Positions 37,484-46,414 of a stretch of 64,000 nucleotides of DNA are shown here, one piece after another. The position numbers and the translations under genes are program-made. Source of the DNA: Pseudomonas cremoris (GTDB lineage Bacteria > Pseudomonadota > Gammaproteobacteria > Pseudomonadales > Pseudomonadaceae); the NCBI RefSeq assembly GCF_014230465.1, contig NZ_JAAXCY010000016.1, positions 78,820-142,819 on the forward strand, written 5' to 3'. The notes beneath the pieces are model-generated. The model did no database searches. It was not told the origin of the DNA and was given only the letters and a program-made list of their open reading frames with translations. Numbering within the stretch: the stretch's first letter is position 1; every line of letters begins with the position of its first letter.

Positions 37484-39394
37484 ATGACGGACTTGATTAA
37501 CCTGAATGACCAGCAGAAAGAAGCTGACGTCATAAACGGGAGGATAATCGCAAGTGCAGTACTGGTCATGGTGCTCTCCCTGGCGTTAGTTATCCGACTG
37601 TATGCACTACAGGTGACACAACATGATTACCAGGTTTCGGTGGCGGAGAAGAACAGGGTTCATTTGCGGCCGATCGTTCCAGCGCGCGGTGTTATTTATG
37701 ATCGCAATAAAGCAGTGCTGGCTAAGAATACGCCGGTCTTCAACCTGACCTTGAGCCGTGAACTGGCCGGCGATACAGACGCGGTAGTCGATAACCTGGC
37801 CAGGATCCTGGACCTGACGCCCGCTGAAAAGAGCCGCATCGAGAAAGACCTGCGCCATGCAAGAAGGGCCTTCGAACCCGTTACGCTGATGCTGGACCTC
37901 AGCGAAAAGCAGATCGCCTTAGTGGCCGTGAACCAGTTCCTGTTGCCGGGTGTTGAGGTTCAACCGCAGTTCCTGAGGGAATACCCACTTGGGGAGCACT
38001 TTGCCCACTCGGTCGGTTATGTGGGGCGGATTAACGAGAAGGAGTACCGCAGCCTTGATCCGGCCAAATACCTCAGAAGCCAGCTGATCGGCAAGACCGG
38101 CATCGAGCGTTTTTATGAAACCGCGTTGCATGGCCAGATGGGCTTTGAAGAAGTCGAGACCAATGCACAGGGCAGGGTGATGCGCGTGCTGCGCCGCCAC
38201 AATCCGGTCGATGGGGAGGACATCGTGCTGACCCTCGACGCGCAACTGCAACGTGCAGCCGAGGAGGCCCTGGGTGACCGGCGCGGTGCGGTGGTCGCGT
38301 TGGAGCCTGCTACCGGTGAGGTGCTGGCAATGGTCAGCCGGCCCAGTTTCGATCCCAATCCCTTCGTCAAAGGTATCTCCACCCACCGTTACGCCGCGTT
38401 GCGGGACTCCGCCGATATGCCGCTGTTCAACCGGGTGCTGCGCGGGCTCTATCCACCGGGCTCGACCATCAAACCGATGGTGGTGGTGGCTGGGTTGGAC
38501 AGTGGCGTCACAACCCCGACCAGCCGGGTGTTCGACCGGGGGTATTACGAGCTGCCGAACTACAAGCATAAATACCGTAACTGGAACCGCGCAGGGGACG
38601 GTTGGGTGGACATGTACGACGCGATCATGCGTTCCAATGACACGTACTTCTATGACCTGGCCCACAAGCTGGGTGTCAGGAGGCTACACAGTTACCTCAG
38701 CGAATTTGGCCTGGGGCAGAAGGTCTCGATGGATATGTTCGAGGAGTCTGCGGGGTTGATGCCGTCCCCAGAGTGGAAGCGTTCTACCCGTCGCCAACAG
38801 TGGTACCCCGGCGAAACTCTGATCCTGGGCATCGGCCAAGGCTATATGCAGGTCACCCCGTTGCAGTTGGCCCAGGCCACCAGCCTCATCGCCAATCGAG
38901 GGGTGTGGCAACGGCCGCACCTCGCGTTGTCGGTTGGCGGCAGACCGCCAATAGATTCCAGCCCTATGCCCAACATCGTTCTGGGCGACCCGCGCATTTG
39001 GGATCAAGTCAGCGATGGCATGCAACGGGTGATGCACAACCCCCGTGGCGTTGGCCGAGGCGCTGCCAGAGGCGCGCAATACCGGATCGCGGGAAAAAGC
39101 GGCACCGCCCAAGTGGTCGCGATCAAGCAAGGCGAACGCTACAACCGCAATCAGACCCGCGAGCGGCATCGTGACAATGCCCTGTTTGTTGGCTTTGCGC
39201 CTGCCCAGCGCCCGGCCATCGTGGTCGCGGTAATGATCGAGAACGGTGAGGCCGGTGCTCGGGTCGCCGGCCCGGTTGTAAGGAAAGTCATGGATGCCTG
39301 GCTGCTGGACGCCAGCGGGCGTTTGAAGCCGCAGTTTGCCGAGCCGGCTGCCGTTGGGGCGCGCTCGAACAAGGCAAGTACCAGCGCGACATGA
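37484..39394 (+). CDS. Class B penicillin-binding protein, MrdA/PBP2-like paralogue
   Basis: 636 residues with one membrane anchor (about 20-42) and a pedestal containing VPARGVIYDRNKAVLAKNTPVFNL. Catalytic motifs: SxxK in YPPGSTIKPMVVVAGL, SxN in MRSNDTYFYDLA and KSGTA in RIAGKSGTAQVV. Length and motifs match elongation PBP2. True mrdA normally lies beside rodA, mltB and rlpA, none of which is here, so this is an extra copy. It lies 35 bases after the PBP3-like gene. No SEDS polymerase partner is encoded in the cluster. Confidence 0.92.
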   Translation: MTDLINLNDQQKEADVINGRIIASAVLVMVLSLALVIRLYALQVTQHDYQVSVAEKNRVHLRPIVPARGVIYDRNKAVLAKNTPVFNLTLSRELAGDTDAVVDNLARILDLTPAEKSRIEKDLRHARRAFEPVTLMLDLSEKQIALVAVNQFLLPGVEVQPQFLREYPLGEHFAHSVGYVGRINEKEYRSLDPAKYLRSQLIGKTGIERFYETALHGQMGFEEVETNAQGRVMRVLRRHNPVDGEDIVLTLDAQLQRAAEEALGDRRGAVVALEPATGEVLAMVSRPSFDPNPFVKGISTHRYAALRDSADMPLFNRVLRGLYPPGSTIKPMVVVAGLDSGVTTPTSRVFDRGYYELPNYKHKYRNWNRAGDGWVDMYDAIMRSNDTYFYDLAHKLGVRRLHSYLSEFGLGQKVSMDMFEESAGLMPSPEWKRSTRRQQWYPGETLILGIGQGYMQVTPLQLAQATSLIANRGVWQRPHLALSVGGRPPIDSSPMPNIVLGDPRIWDQVSDGMQRVMHNPRGVGRGAARGAQYRIAGKSGTAQVVAIKQGERYNRNQTRERHRDNALFVGFAPAQRPAIVVAVMIENGEAGARVAGPVVRKVMDAWLLDASGRLKPQFAEPAAVGARSNKASTSAT

Positions 39395-39450
39395 GCGGCC
39401 ACCTGCAAGGTTCACTTTCACATTCAAGTCTGTCACTGAGGAAATAACGG

Positions 39451-41772
39451 GTGCGAGTCATTAAATACCTGGGGTGGGGCGTTCTCGCGTTGTTGAGCGT
39501 GATGCTGCTCGCGGCAAGCGGTTCGTACCTGTATCTGCTGCCGCAACTACCGGACGTGGAAACCCTGAAAGACGTTCATCTCCAGGAGCCGCTGCAAATA
39601 TTGACCAGGGACGGGAAATTGATCGCCGAATTTGGTGAAGTGCGACGGATCCCCATCGCCAGCCCAGATATTCCGCCCAACTTCCGATCGGCTTTCCTGG
39701 CCGCCGAAGACGGCAACTTCTATCACCATGCCGGTGTTGACCCCGCCGGCTTGTTGCGGGCGGCGGTTCAACTGCTCAAGAGCGGTCACGTTCGATCTGG
39801 GGGAAGCACCATTACCATGCAGGTGGCGAAGAACTTTTTCCTGAGCCGCGAACAGACCTTCTCGCGCAAGTTGACCGAGATTCTCTTGGCATTGCAGATA
39901 GAGAGAAGCTTGAGCAAGGACGAAATTTTCAACCTGTACGTCAACAAAATTTATCTGGGCAAACGCGCCTACGGAATCGTCGCGGCGGCCAAGGTGTATT
40001 ACGGCAAGCCGGTTTCGCAGTTGACGTTGGCCCAGGTAGCAATGATTGCCGGACTGCCGAAGGCGCCATCGCGCTATAACCCGATCAATAATCCTGCCAG
40101 GGCCAAACAGCGTCGCGACTGGATTCTTGGCCGCATGCATGAGTTGGGCAGCATTGACGCCGCTGACTACCAAGCGGCGCTTAACGAGGACGTTGACGCC
40201 CGCTACCACGCGCCGGAGCCCGAGGTCGAAGCACCTTATATTGCTGAAATGGCCAGGGCGCAAATCGTCCGCAGGTTGGGCGAGGACGCCTACACGCAGG
40301 GCTTGAGTGTGGTTACGACGGTCTCGAGTTCATTGCAGACGGCGGGTAATGCCTCACTTCAAAAAGGCTTGAAATCCTATGACAAAAGGCATGGTTATCG
40401 CGGGCCTGAAGGGCATATCACGATCACGGCGAACGCCCCGTGGTTTGAACAACTCAACCATTACCCTTCGCTTGGCGGCTTGAAAGCCGTCGCTGTTACC
40501 GGGGTATCTGACCAATCCATCAGCGTCGTCGACCAGGCCGGGCAGGAGCAATCGGTAGCTTGGGCGAGCATGCAATGGGCGCGTCCGTTTATTGGCAGCA
40601 ATGCGCTTGGGCGCGTGCCTGGGCGACCGTCGGATGTGGTCAAGCGCGGGGACGTTATTCGTGTGGAGGCGCAGGGCAATCAACTGAGTTTCAGCCAGGT
40701 TCCCAAGGCCCAGGGCGCGTTGGTTTCCGTAGATCCGGAAGACGGGGCAATACAAGCGCTGGTAGGTGGCTTCGACTTTCAACAGAGCAGTTTCAACCGC
40801 GTGGTACAAGCCAAGCGCCAACCCGGGTCGAGCTTCAAGCCGTTTATCTACTGCGCTGCACTCGACAATGGCTATACACCGGCCAGCATCGTCAACGATG
40901 CACCTATCGTGCTGGGGGATGATTACTCTGGGCCTACATGGCGCCCGCAAAATGAAAACCGCACCTTTCTCGGCCCCATACGTTTGCGCGAGGCACTCAA
41001 TCGCTCAAGAAACATGGTGTCGATCCGCCTATTGCAAGCGATGGGCGTGGATAAAACCGTCGACTACATAACGCGCTTTGGCTTTGACCCACAGGACCTG
41101 CCGCGCAACCTCTCACTGGCGTTGGGAACTGCCTCGGTGACCCCCATGGACGTGGTGGCGGGCTGGAGTGTCTTTGCTAACGGCGGCTTCAAAATCACGC
41201 CGTACTTCATTGACCGAATCGAAGACAGAAAGGGGCAGGTCATCTTCAAAACCACCCCAAGCGCCGCCCCGAGCGAACAAAACCCGACCCCCGAGGTTGT
41301 CGCGAAACAGGTGGTCGATAGTCGCACCACTTACCTCCTGACCAGCATGCTTCAAGACGTGGTCAAAAGAGGCACCGGCCGCGCCGCTGCTGCCATGCAT
41401 CGCCCTGACATCGCAGGCAAGACCGGCACCACCAACGACGCTAAAGACTCGTGGTTTACCGGCTATAACGGTCGTTTGGTCACCAGTGTCTGGGCCGGGT
41501 TCGACCAACCCGAAAGCCTGGGACGACGGGAGTGGGGCGTTACCATCGCACTGCCGATCTGGATGGACTACATGACAGCGGCACTCGCCGGAACACCTGC
41601 CTACTCCCAGCCCGAACCTGACGGGATCGTGAGGCGGCGCATCGCAGTGCAAGACGCCAGGGCTGCGAGCCGCTCGGAAATGGAAGTCTTCAGGAGTGAC
41701 AATGTTCCGCCCTCCGACCCTTCAATCGACAGTTCCCAGGGTGTACCGCAGACGTTGCAAGAGCTGTTTTAG
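39451..41772 (+). CDS. Class A penicillin-binding protein, PBP1A-like
   Basis: Bifunctional glycosyltransferase and transpeptidase of 773 residues, starting at a GTG preceded by GAGGAAA. After the membrane anchor, the GT51 domain shows AAEDGNFYHHAGVD (catalytic Glu), GGSTITMQVAKNFFLSREQT and YGIVAAAKVYYGK. The transpeptidase domain has PGSSFKPFIY, RSRN and GKTGTTNDAKDSWF. It is slightly shorter than typical MrcA and is not beside the pilM-Q genes that usually flank mrcA in Pseudomonas, so it is an accessory copy. It closes the PBP operon and converges on a TetR gene. Confidence 0.92.
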   Translation: MRVIKYLGWGVLALLSVMLLAASGSYLYLLPQLPDVETLKDVHLQEPLQILTRDGKLIAEFGEVRRIPIASPDIPPNFRSAFLAAEDGNFYHHAGVDPAGLLRAAVQLLKSGHVRSGGSTITMQVAKNFFLSREQTFSRKLTEILLALQIERSLSKDEIFNLYVNKIYLGKRAYGIVAAAKVYYGKPVSQLTLAQVAMIAGLPKAPSRYNPINNPARAKQRRDWILGRMHELGSIDAADYQAALNEDVDARYHAPEPEVEAPYIAEMARAQIVRRLGEDAYTQGLSVVTTVSSSLQTAGNASLQKGLKSYDKRHGYRGPEGHITITANAPWFEQLNHYPSLGGLKAVAVTGVSDQSISVVDQAGQEQSVAWASMQWARPFIGSNALGRVPGRPSDVVKRGDVIRVEAQGNQLSFSQVPKAQGALVSVDPEDGAIQALVGGFDFQQSSFNRVVQAKRQPGSSFKPFIYCAALDNGYTPASIVNDAPIVLGDDYSGPTWRPQNENRTFLGPIRLREALNRSRNMVSIRLLQAMGVDKTVDYITRFGFDPQDLPRNLSLALGTASVTPMDVVAGWSVFANGGFKITPYFIDRIEDRKGQVIFKTTPSAAPSEQNPTPEVVAKQVVDSRTTYLLTSMLQDVVKRGTGRAAAAMHRPDIAGKTGTTNDAKDSWFTGYNGRLVTSVWAGFDQPESLGRREWGVTIALPIWMDYMTAALAGTPAYSQPEPDGIVRRRIAVQDARAASRSEMEVFRSDNVPPSDPSIDSSQGVPQTLQELF

Positions 41773-41777
41773 CGCCT

Positions 41778-42371
41778 TTACTCCCGTGGCCAACACCTGA
41801 GGGCATGCCGCGCCAGCGCAAGCAGTTCCTGTTCGCCTGCGCCGTCGCGGGCCCGGACCGACATGCCTTGCAGCACCATCAGATAGAAGCTGGCCATTTC
41901 GCTCGCGCTGGCATGACTTGGCACATCACCTTCATCAATGCCCCGCCGAATACGTTTTTCGATCAGGTCCAAGACGTTGTTGCGTAGCGCAATGATGCAT
42001 TGGTCCAGGGGCGACTCGGCGGGGGTGTTGACCCGCGCACTCATCAACATGCAACCCAGGGGGCGATCAGGCCGCGTTTGCTGTTTGGCGGCACCCATTA
42101 GCATGTAGTTCACTGCGTCGTAGGCGGTAGGGGTGCGTGCTAGCAGCGGTTCCAGTTCCAGGCCTGGGCGGTGCATGTAACGGTCAAGTGCTTCAAGGTA
42201 CAGGTGGTGCTTATCACCAAAGGCCGCATACAGGCTGGGCGCGGTAATGCCCATTTCACCCGTGAGTACGCTGATCGAGGTGGCGTCATACCCGTGCCGC
42301 CAGAACACGTCCATGGCCAGGTCCAACGCCTGGGTTCGGTCAAATGAGAGGGGGCGGCCGGTTTTGCGCAT
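41778..42371 (-). CDS. TetR-family repressor
   Basis: 197 residues. The N-terminal HTH reads ALDLAMDVFWRHGYDATSISVLTGEMGITAPSLYAAFGDKHHLYLEAL, with a typical C-terminal ligand-binding helical bundle of the TetR_C type. It is divergent from the enoyl-CoA hydratase gene. Two near-palindromic ATAGCGA-type sites in the shared intergenic region flank the probable promoter, and these are likely its operators. Confidence 0.9.
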   Translation of the reverse strand: MRKTGRPLSFDRTQALDLAMDVFWRHGYDATSISVLTGEMGITAPSLYAAFGDKHHLYLEALDRYMHRPGLELEPLLARTPTAYDAVNYMLMGAAKQQTRPDRPLGCMLMSARVNTPAESPLDQCIIALRNNVLDLIEKRIRRGIDEGDVPSHASASEMASFYLMVLQGMSVRARDGAGEQELLALARHALRCWPRE

Positions 42372-42392
42372 GTGTGATCCCGTCGAAGTTTC

Positions 42393-42462
42393 ATAGCGAC
42401 CGCTATTAAATTCCCTTGACGGTGGTTTCGTAAAGCGCCTAGTGTTTCATAGCGATCACTAT
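42393..42462. promoter_or_regulatory. Two TetR-type operators around a promoter
   Basis: ATAGCGACCGCTAT (42393-42406) and ATAGCGATCACTAT (42449-42462), each preceded by TTTC, are near-identical palindromes. Between them TTGACG (42416) and TAGTGT (42440), 18 bases apart, look like a sigma70 promoter reading towards the enoyl-CoA hydratase gene. The layout suits autoregulation by the divergent TetR protein. Confidence 0.75.
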
Positions 42463-42565
42463 GTAACTCGATCCGAGCTGCTTGAGCGTGAAGCAGCGGC
42501 GGGCATGGGACATCGCAATACGCGACGCACAGGGCTGAGCGACCACTATCAGGTAGGGGCTACAC

Positions 42566-43384
42566 ATGTCAGAGCTGACGCAATTCACGATTACCGAACA
42601 GTCCGCCGCTTATTGGCGTGTAACGTTCAACAACCCGCCCATCAATTTGGTTAACCCCGAGACCATTCTTGAGTTGCAGGACATTGTCGGGCGCATAGAA
42701 GCAGCACCTGAATTGGCGGTAGTGGTGTTTGACAGTGCGCATCCAGATTTCTATTTTGCCCGCTACGACCTTTCAAGGGCCGCCGAAACGCCCATCGCAC
42801 CGGGCCCTACCGGTTTGCCTGCGTGGATCGACCTGACCACGCGTCTGCAGCAGTCATCGGTGATCAGCATTGCCTCGGTACGCGGCAGGGCAAGAGGGGC
42901 GGGTAGCGAGTTTGCATTGGCCTGCGACCTGCGCTTTGCGAGCGTCGAGCGCGCTTTTTTTGGTCAGCCGGAAGTGGCTGCGGGCGTGCTGCCAGGCGGC
43001 GGGGCCATCGAGCGACTGCCGACGCTTGCCGGTCGGGCTAGAGCACTGGAGATCATCATCGGCGCGGATGATTTTGATGCCCTGACCGCTGAGCGTTATG
43101 GCTGGATCAACCGTGCCTTGCCGGACGCCGAACTGGATGCTTTTGTAGACCAGTTCGCACACCGGATCGCCAACTTTGATCGGTTTGCGATTGGCGAGGC
43201 CAAGCGGTTGGTCAACCGTACGACGTTGGCGCAACCGCAAGCGCTGCTGGAAAGCCAGACGTCATTCCTCAAGGCGGTGCAACGGCCTGAGGTGCGTGAG
43301 CGTGGGCTGAAAGCACGCAATGTTGCGGTTGAAGCCGGAGCGGATTTTGAACTGCGCCTGGGGCACTATTTGGGCAAGGTGTAA
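42566..43384 (+). CDS. Enoyl-CoA hydratase/isomerase-family protein
   Basis: 272 residues of the crotonase fold. The oxyanion-hole region RGRARGAGSEFALACDLRFAS and the segment AFFGQPEVAAGVLPGGGAIERLP match the family. The usual CoA-binding D/A-G segment is present as FYFARYDLSRAAE. Both Glu positions expected for hydratases can be assigned (GSEF and QPEV), but the wording is atypical, so isomerase or other crotonase chemistry is possible. AGGGG precedes the ATG. It is transcribed alone under the two TetR-type operators. Confidence 0.87.
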   Translation: MSELTQFTITEQSAAYWRVTFNNPPINLVNPETILELQDIVGRIEAAPELAVVVFDSAHPDFYFARYDLSRAAETPIAPGPTGLPAWIDLTTRLQQSSVISIASVRGRARGAGSEFALACDLRFASVERAFFGQPEVAAGVLPGGGAIERLPTLAGRARALEIIIGADDFDALTAERYGWINRALPDAELDAFVDQFAHRIANFDRFAIGEAKRLVNRTTLAQPQALLESQTSFLKAVQRPEVRERGLKARNVAVEAGADFELRLGHYLGKV

Positions 43385-43394
43385 GCCTTTTTAG

Positions 43395-43420
43395 AGGGCG
43401 TGCAGTTGGCTGCACGCCCT
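43395..43420. terminator. Bidirectional intrinsic terminator
   Basis: AGGGCGTGCAG-TTGG-CTGCACGCCCT is a perfect 11-bp stem with a 4-base loop between two convergent genes. A T-rich stretch to the left serves minus-strand transcription of the acyl-CoA synthetase. Confidence 0.8.
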
Positions 43421-43432
43421 TGCCCGTGACGC

Positions 43433-45028
43433 TTAGTGCGCGGTGCGCAGGTCCTTACGCAATATCTTCCCGGCCAGTGATTTGGGCAGTGACTCAACGA
43501 AGGTGATATAGCGCGGCACCTTGTAGGCGGTCAGGCCGGACCGGCAGTGCGCCTTTAACTCATCGACCGTCACGGCCTCACCAGGGGCGCGGGGCACGGC
43601 GAAAAGGTGGGGCACCTCACCCGAGCGCTCGTCGGGCACACCGATACAGGCGCACTCGAGGATGCCCGGGTGGCTGGCTACCACGTCTTCGATCTCTTTG
43701 GGGTACACGTTGAAGCCCGACACCAGGATCATGTCCTTTTTACGGTCAACCAGATGCATGAAGCCATCCTCGGCCACCGTCACGATATCGCCGGTCTTGA
43801 ACCATCCGTCATCGGTGAAGGCTGCGCGCGTTTCTTGCGCATTTTGCCAATAACCTGCGAACACCTGCGGCCCTTTGACCTGCAGCTCTCCCGAGGCCGA
43901 AGCGGTTACGGCTTGGCCTTGATCATCCACCACACGTAACGCGGTAGAGGGCATGGCAATGCCGATGCTGCCGTTACGTCCGCGTGGGTTGAACATCATG
44001 CACGGTGACGTTTCGGTCAGCCCATACGCTTCAGTGATGGGCGCGCCACCGGCGGCGATCCAGCGCTCCACCACCGGTTGCTGCACCGACGCACCGGCAC
44101 CGATCACGGCGTAGGTTGTGCTGAAATCCACGGTGTGCAGTTGAGGGTCTTCCACCAGGCTGTTGAACAGCGTGTTGACGCCCATGAACATGTCGAACGG
44201 TGCGCGTTTCAGTTCATTGATGACCGAGGTCGTGTCCCGTGGGTTCGGCACCAGCCGCAGGTTGGCACCCAGGGAAATGGACATCAGTGCGACCGACATC
44301 GGGTAGACGTGATAAAGCGGCAACGGCAAGACGATTGCAATCGGATGGGCGATATTCGCGGGCGTGAACCACAACAGAATCATTTTCAAACTGGCACCGA
44401 CACTGCGATGGGTGAGCACCGCGCCTTTGGACACGCCGGTCGTGCCACCGGTGTATTGCAGGAACGCAATATCGGTAGGCGCCACCTCTGTCGGCACCGC
44501 AGTGACCTGGTCCCTGAGGGCCCTGGCGAACGGCGACGCGTGCTCGCTATCGACCTGCTCAAGCAGCCCAAGAACGGGCGTCGCCAGCACCTGCTGGACC
44601 GAAGTGTGTTCGATCACCTGCTCAAGCGTGGTCAAGAACGGCTCGGCAATCACGATGCTACGGGCACCCGAGTCCTTCAGTTGATGGGCAAGTTCGCGGG
44701 GCGTGTACAGCGGGTTGACGTTGACCACCACCATGCCGGCTTGAATCACACCGGCCAGCGCGATCAGGTAGGGCAGGCTGTTGGGCATCATCAGCGCGAC
44801 GCGATCACCGCGTTGCAACCCGCTTTGATGCAGGTAAACGGCGAAGTTGTTTGAGTGCCGGGCCAGTTGTGCATAGCTCAGTGTTTCGTCAAGGCAGGTG
44901 GCGGCGATTCTTTGTGGGTAGCGAGCGAAGGATTGCTCAAGGGTGGTGATCAGTGTGTCGTGCTCACCCAGTTCAAGCGTATCGGGAAAGCTGGCGGGGT
45001 AGGCCGGATGCCTGGCGTGCGGGTCCAT
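43433..45028 (-). CDS. Long-chain-fatty-acid/acyl-CoA synthetase (AMP-forming)
   Basis: 531 residues of the ANL superfamily, converting a carboxylic acid to its CoA thioester via an acyl-adenylate. Core motifs: P-loop LQYTGGTTGVSKGAVLTHRS, ITEAYGLTETSPCMMFNP, GWFKTGDIVTVAEDGFMHLVDRKKDMI and the C-terminal catalytic Lys in LPKSLAGKILRKDL. AGGAG precedes the ATG. It lies downstream of the DsbA-like isomerase gene on the same strand. The acid is not known; the neighbours suggest a branched, cyclic or aromatic acid. Confidence 0.92.
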   Translation of the reverse strand: MDPHARHPAYPASFPDTLELGEHDTLITTLEQSFARYPQRIAATCLDETLSYAQLARHSNNFAVYLHQSGLQRGDRVALMMPNSLPYLIALAGVIQAGMVVVNVNPLYTPRELAHQLKDSGARSIVIAEPFLTTLEQVIEHTSVQQVLATPVLGLLEQVDSEHASPFARALRDQVTAVPTEVAPTDIAFLQYTGGTTGVSKGAVLTHRSVGASLKMILLWFTPANIAHPIAIVLPLPLYHVYPMSVALMSISLGANLRLVPNPRDTTSVINELKRAPFDMFMGVNTLFNSLVEDPQLHTVDFSTTYAVIGAGASVQQPVVERWIAAGGAPITEAYGLTETSPCMMFNPRGRNGSIGIAMPSTALRVVDDQGQAVTASASGELQVKGPQVFAGYWQNAQETRAAFTDDGWFKTGDIVTVAEDGFMHLVDRKKDMILVSGFNVYPKEIEDVVASHPGILECACIGVPDERSGEVPHLFAVPRAPGEAVTVDELKAHCRSGLTAYKVPRYITFVESLPKSLAGKILRKDLRTAH

Positions 45029-45084
45029 GATTCACTCCTGTTGTCATTGTATTTATTGGCAGGTGAGAAGAGGTGTGTGCGGCT

Positions 45085-45669
45085 TCAGGCGAGCGCTTCC
45101 TCCACAAAATCCAGGCGGTCCTGGCCAAAGAACATCTGGTCGCCCACGAAGCAGGTCGGCGCACCAAATACGCCGCGTTCCAGCGCTTCGTCGGTGGTGC
45201 TTCGCAGTTGTGCCTTGACGTCCGGGCTATTGGCCAATGCCAGGATTTCGTCGATGGAAAAACCTGCGCGTATCAACGTACGGCCAATCAAGGCAGGTTC
45301 GTTGAGGTTCAAGGCGTCAATCCACAGCGCGTCAAACAGCGTTTTCAGTAAATGCTCGAACCGTTCAGGTTGGTGCATCTGCACGCCGGTCACCGCCCGC
45401 ATCAGCTGCAAGGTGTTGACAGGGAAGTGTGGGTTCATCACCAACGGCACGCCGTAGCGCTTGGCGAAGCGCCCCAGGTCGATACCCGAATGGCGCCCCT
45501 TGACCGGCACGGCGGCGGGGGATGCGTTGCCAGTTGCCTGGAAGATAGCGCCCAGTAGCATCGGCCGGAAAACCAATTCGGCTCCTTTTGCCGCGCAGAT
45601 TTTTGGCAACTGCGTCCACGCCAGATAGGACGCCGGACTGCCCACATCGAAGAAAAATTCAACCTTCAT
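45085..45669 (-). CDS. 2-hydroxychromene-2-carboxylate isomerase-like DsbA-family protein
   Basis: 194 residues with a thioredoxin/kappa-class-GST-like fold. It starts MKVEFFFDVGSPASYLAWTQ, where the SPASYLA segment carries the catalytic Ser of HCCA isomerases (in place of CxxC) next to glutathione. The C-terminal part shows RGVFGAPTCFVGDQMFFGQDRLDFVEEAL, the usual cis-Pro/GxP and FxGQDRL motif. GAGGGG precedes the ATG. Family members act in aromatic ring catabolism. It is divergent from the second TetR gene, and an operator lies in the gap. Confidence 0.87.
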   Translation of the reverse strand: MKVEFFFDVGSPASYLAWTQLPKICAAKGAELVFRPMLLGAIFQATGNASPAAVPVKGRHSGIDLGRFAKRYGVPLVMNPHFPVNTLQLMRAVTGVQMHQPERFEHLLKTLFDALWIDALNLNEPALIGRTLIRAGFSIDEILALANSPDVKAQLRSTTDEALERGVFGAPTCFVGDQMFFGQDRLDFVEEALA

Positions 45670-45695
45670 GCAAACCCCTCGCTCATAGAAAAACC

Positions 45696-45711
45696 ATCGT
45701 TTACTAAACGA
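45696..45711. promoter_or_regulatory. Putative TetR operator, first copy
   Basis: ATCGTTTACTAAACGA contains the perfect palindrome CGTTTA-C-TAAACG and lies in the 88-base gap between the isomerase and TetR genes. A related site (ATCGTTCACCAAAGGA) precedes the SDR gene at 46393. Confidence 0.7.
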
Positions 45712-45757
45712 ACGTTATGCTACTGTTTCAGCTCTGTCAAACCGCCGGTCCGGGCTC

Positions 45758-46330
45758 ATGCGCTATTCAAAAACACACAAAGACGAGACACGTCTCAAGC
45801 TGCTCAACAGCAGCCGGGCGATCACCAAAAAGGGTGGCTTCAGCGTCACCAGCGTCGACACATTGATGTCGGCGGTGGGCATGACGGGTGGGGCGTTCTA
45901 CAACCACTTCCCGTCCAAGCAGGCGTTGTTCCAGGCGGTGATCGAAGAGGAAGTGCAAAACAGTCGGGAGATGCTGGCCGGCGATGAAAACTCTTCCGAC
46001 GATCACGTCATCAAGTGGCTGCGCAAATACCTGAGCGTGTCCCACGCCTTGCACCCTGACGACGGCTGCGTGCTGCCGACGCTGGGCCCGGAAATTGCCC
46101 GGTCGGGCCCCGAAGTGCGTTCGGAGGTAGAGGCTGCTGTGACGGGCATTCAAAAGGCCTGGAGCGCGCGCACTTCCGACGGTGACGCTGCATGGGCAGT
46201 TATCGCGCAATGCATTGGCGCGCTGGCGTTGGCACGCATGGTTGAGAGCGAAGAAACCCGCGAGGAAATCCTCCAAGCCAACCTGCGCGTCATCGAAAAA
46301 CACCATCTGCACACGCCCGACGACCAATAA
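45758..46330 (+). CDS. TetR-family repressor of the SDR/acyl-CoA genes
   Basis: 190 residues. The HTH is AITKKGGFSVTSVDTLMSAVGMTGGAFYNHFPSKQALFQAVIEEE, of the AcrR/NemR-like kind. The C-terminal bundle carries a conserved Cys-Val-Leu-Pro-Thr-Leu stretch (DDGCVLPTLGPEIARSG) typical of the TetR_C group that controls SDR and thiol-linked genes. Its operator-like sites occur both in its own divergent promoter and in front of the SDR gene. Confidence 0.9.
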   Translation: MRYSKTHKDETRLKLLNSSRAITKKGGFSVTSVDTLMSAVGMTGGAFYNHFPSKQALFQAVIEEEVQNSREMLAGDENSSDDHVIKWLRKYLSVSHALHPDDGCVLPTLGPEIARSGPEVRSEVEAAVTGIQKAWSARTSDGDAAWAVIAQCIGALALARMVESEETREEILQANLRVIEKHHLHTPDDQ

Positions 46331-46392
46331 ATAAGCGTGCAACGGGCGCCTTGACCGGCGTTGGGGGTGAGCGTATGTTTTATAAAAAAACG

Positions 46393-46408
46393 ATCGTTCA
46401 CCAAAGGA
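46393..46408. promoter_or_regulatory. Putative TetR operator, second copy overlapping the SDR ribosome binding site
   Basis: ATCGTTCACCAAAGGA matches the first site (45696-45711) at 13 of 16 positions, and its last bases are part of the AAAGGAG ribosome binding site of the SDR gene. This indicates co-regulation. Confidence 0.6.
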
Positions 46409-46414
46409 GCTGCA

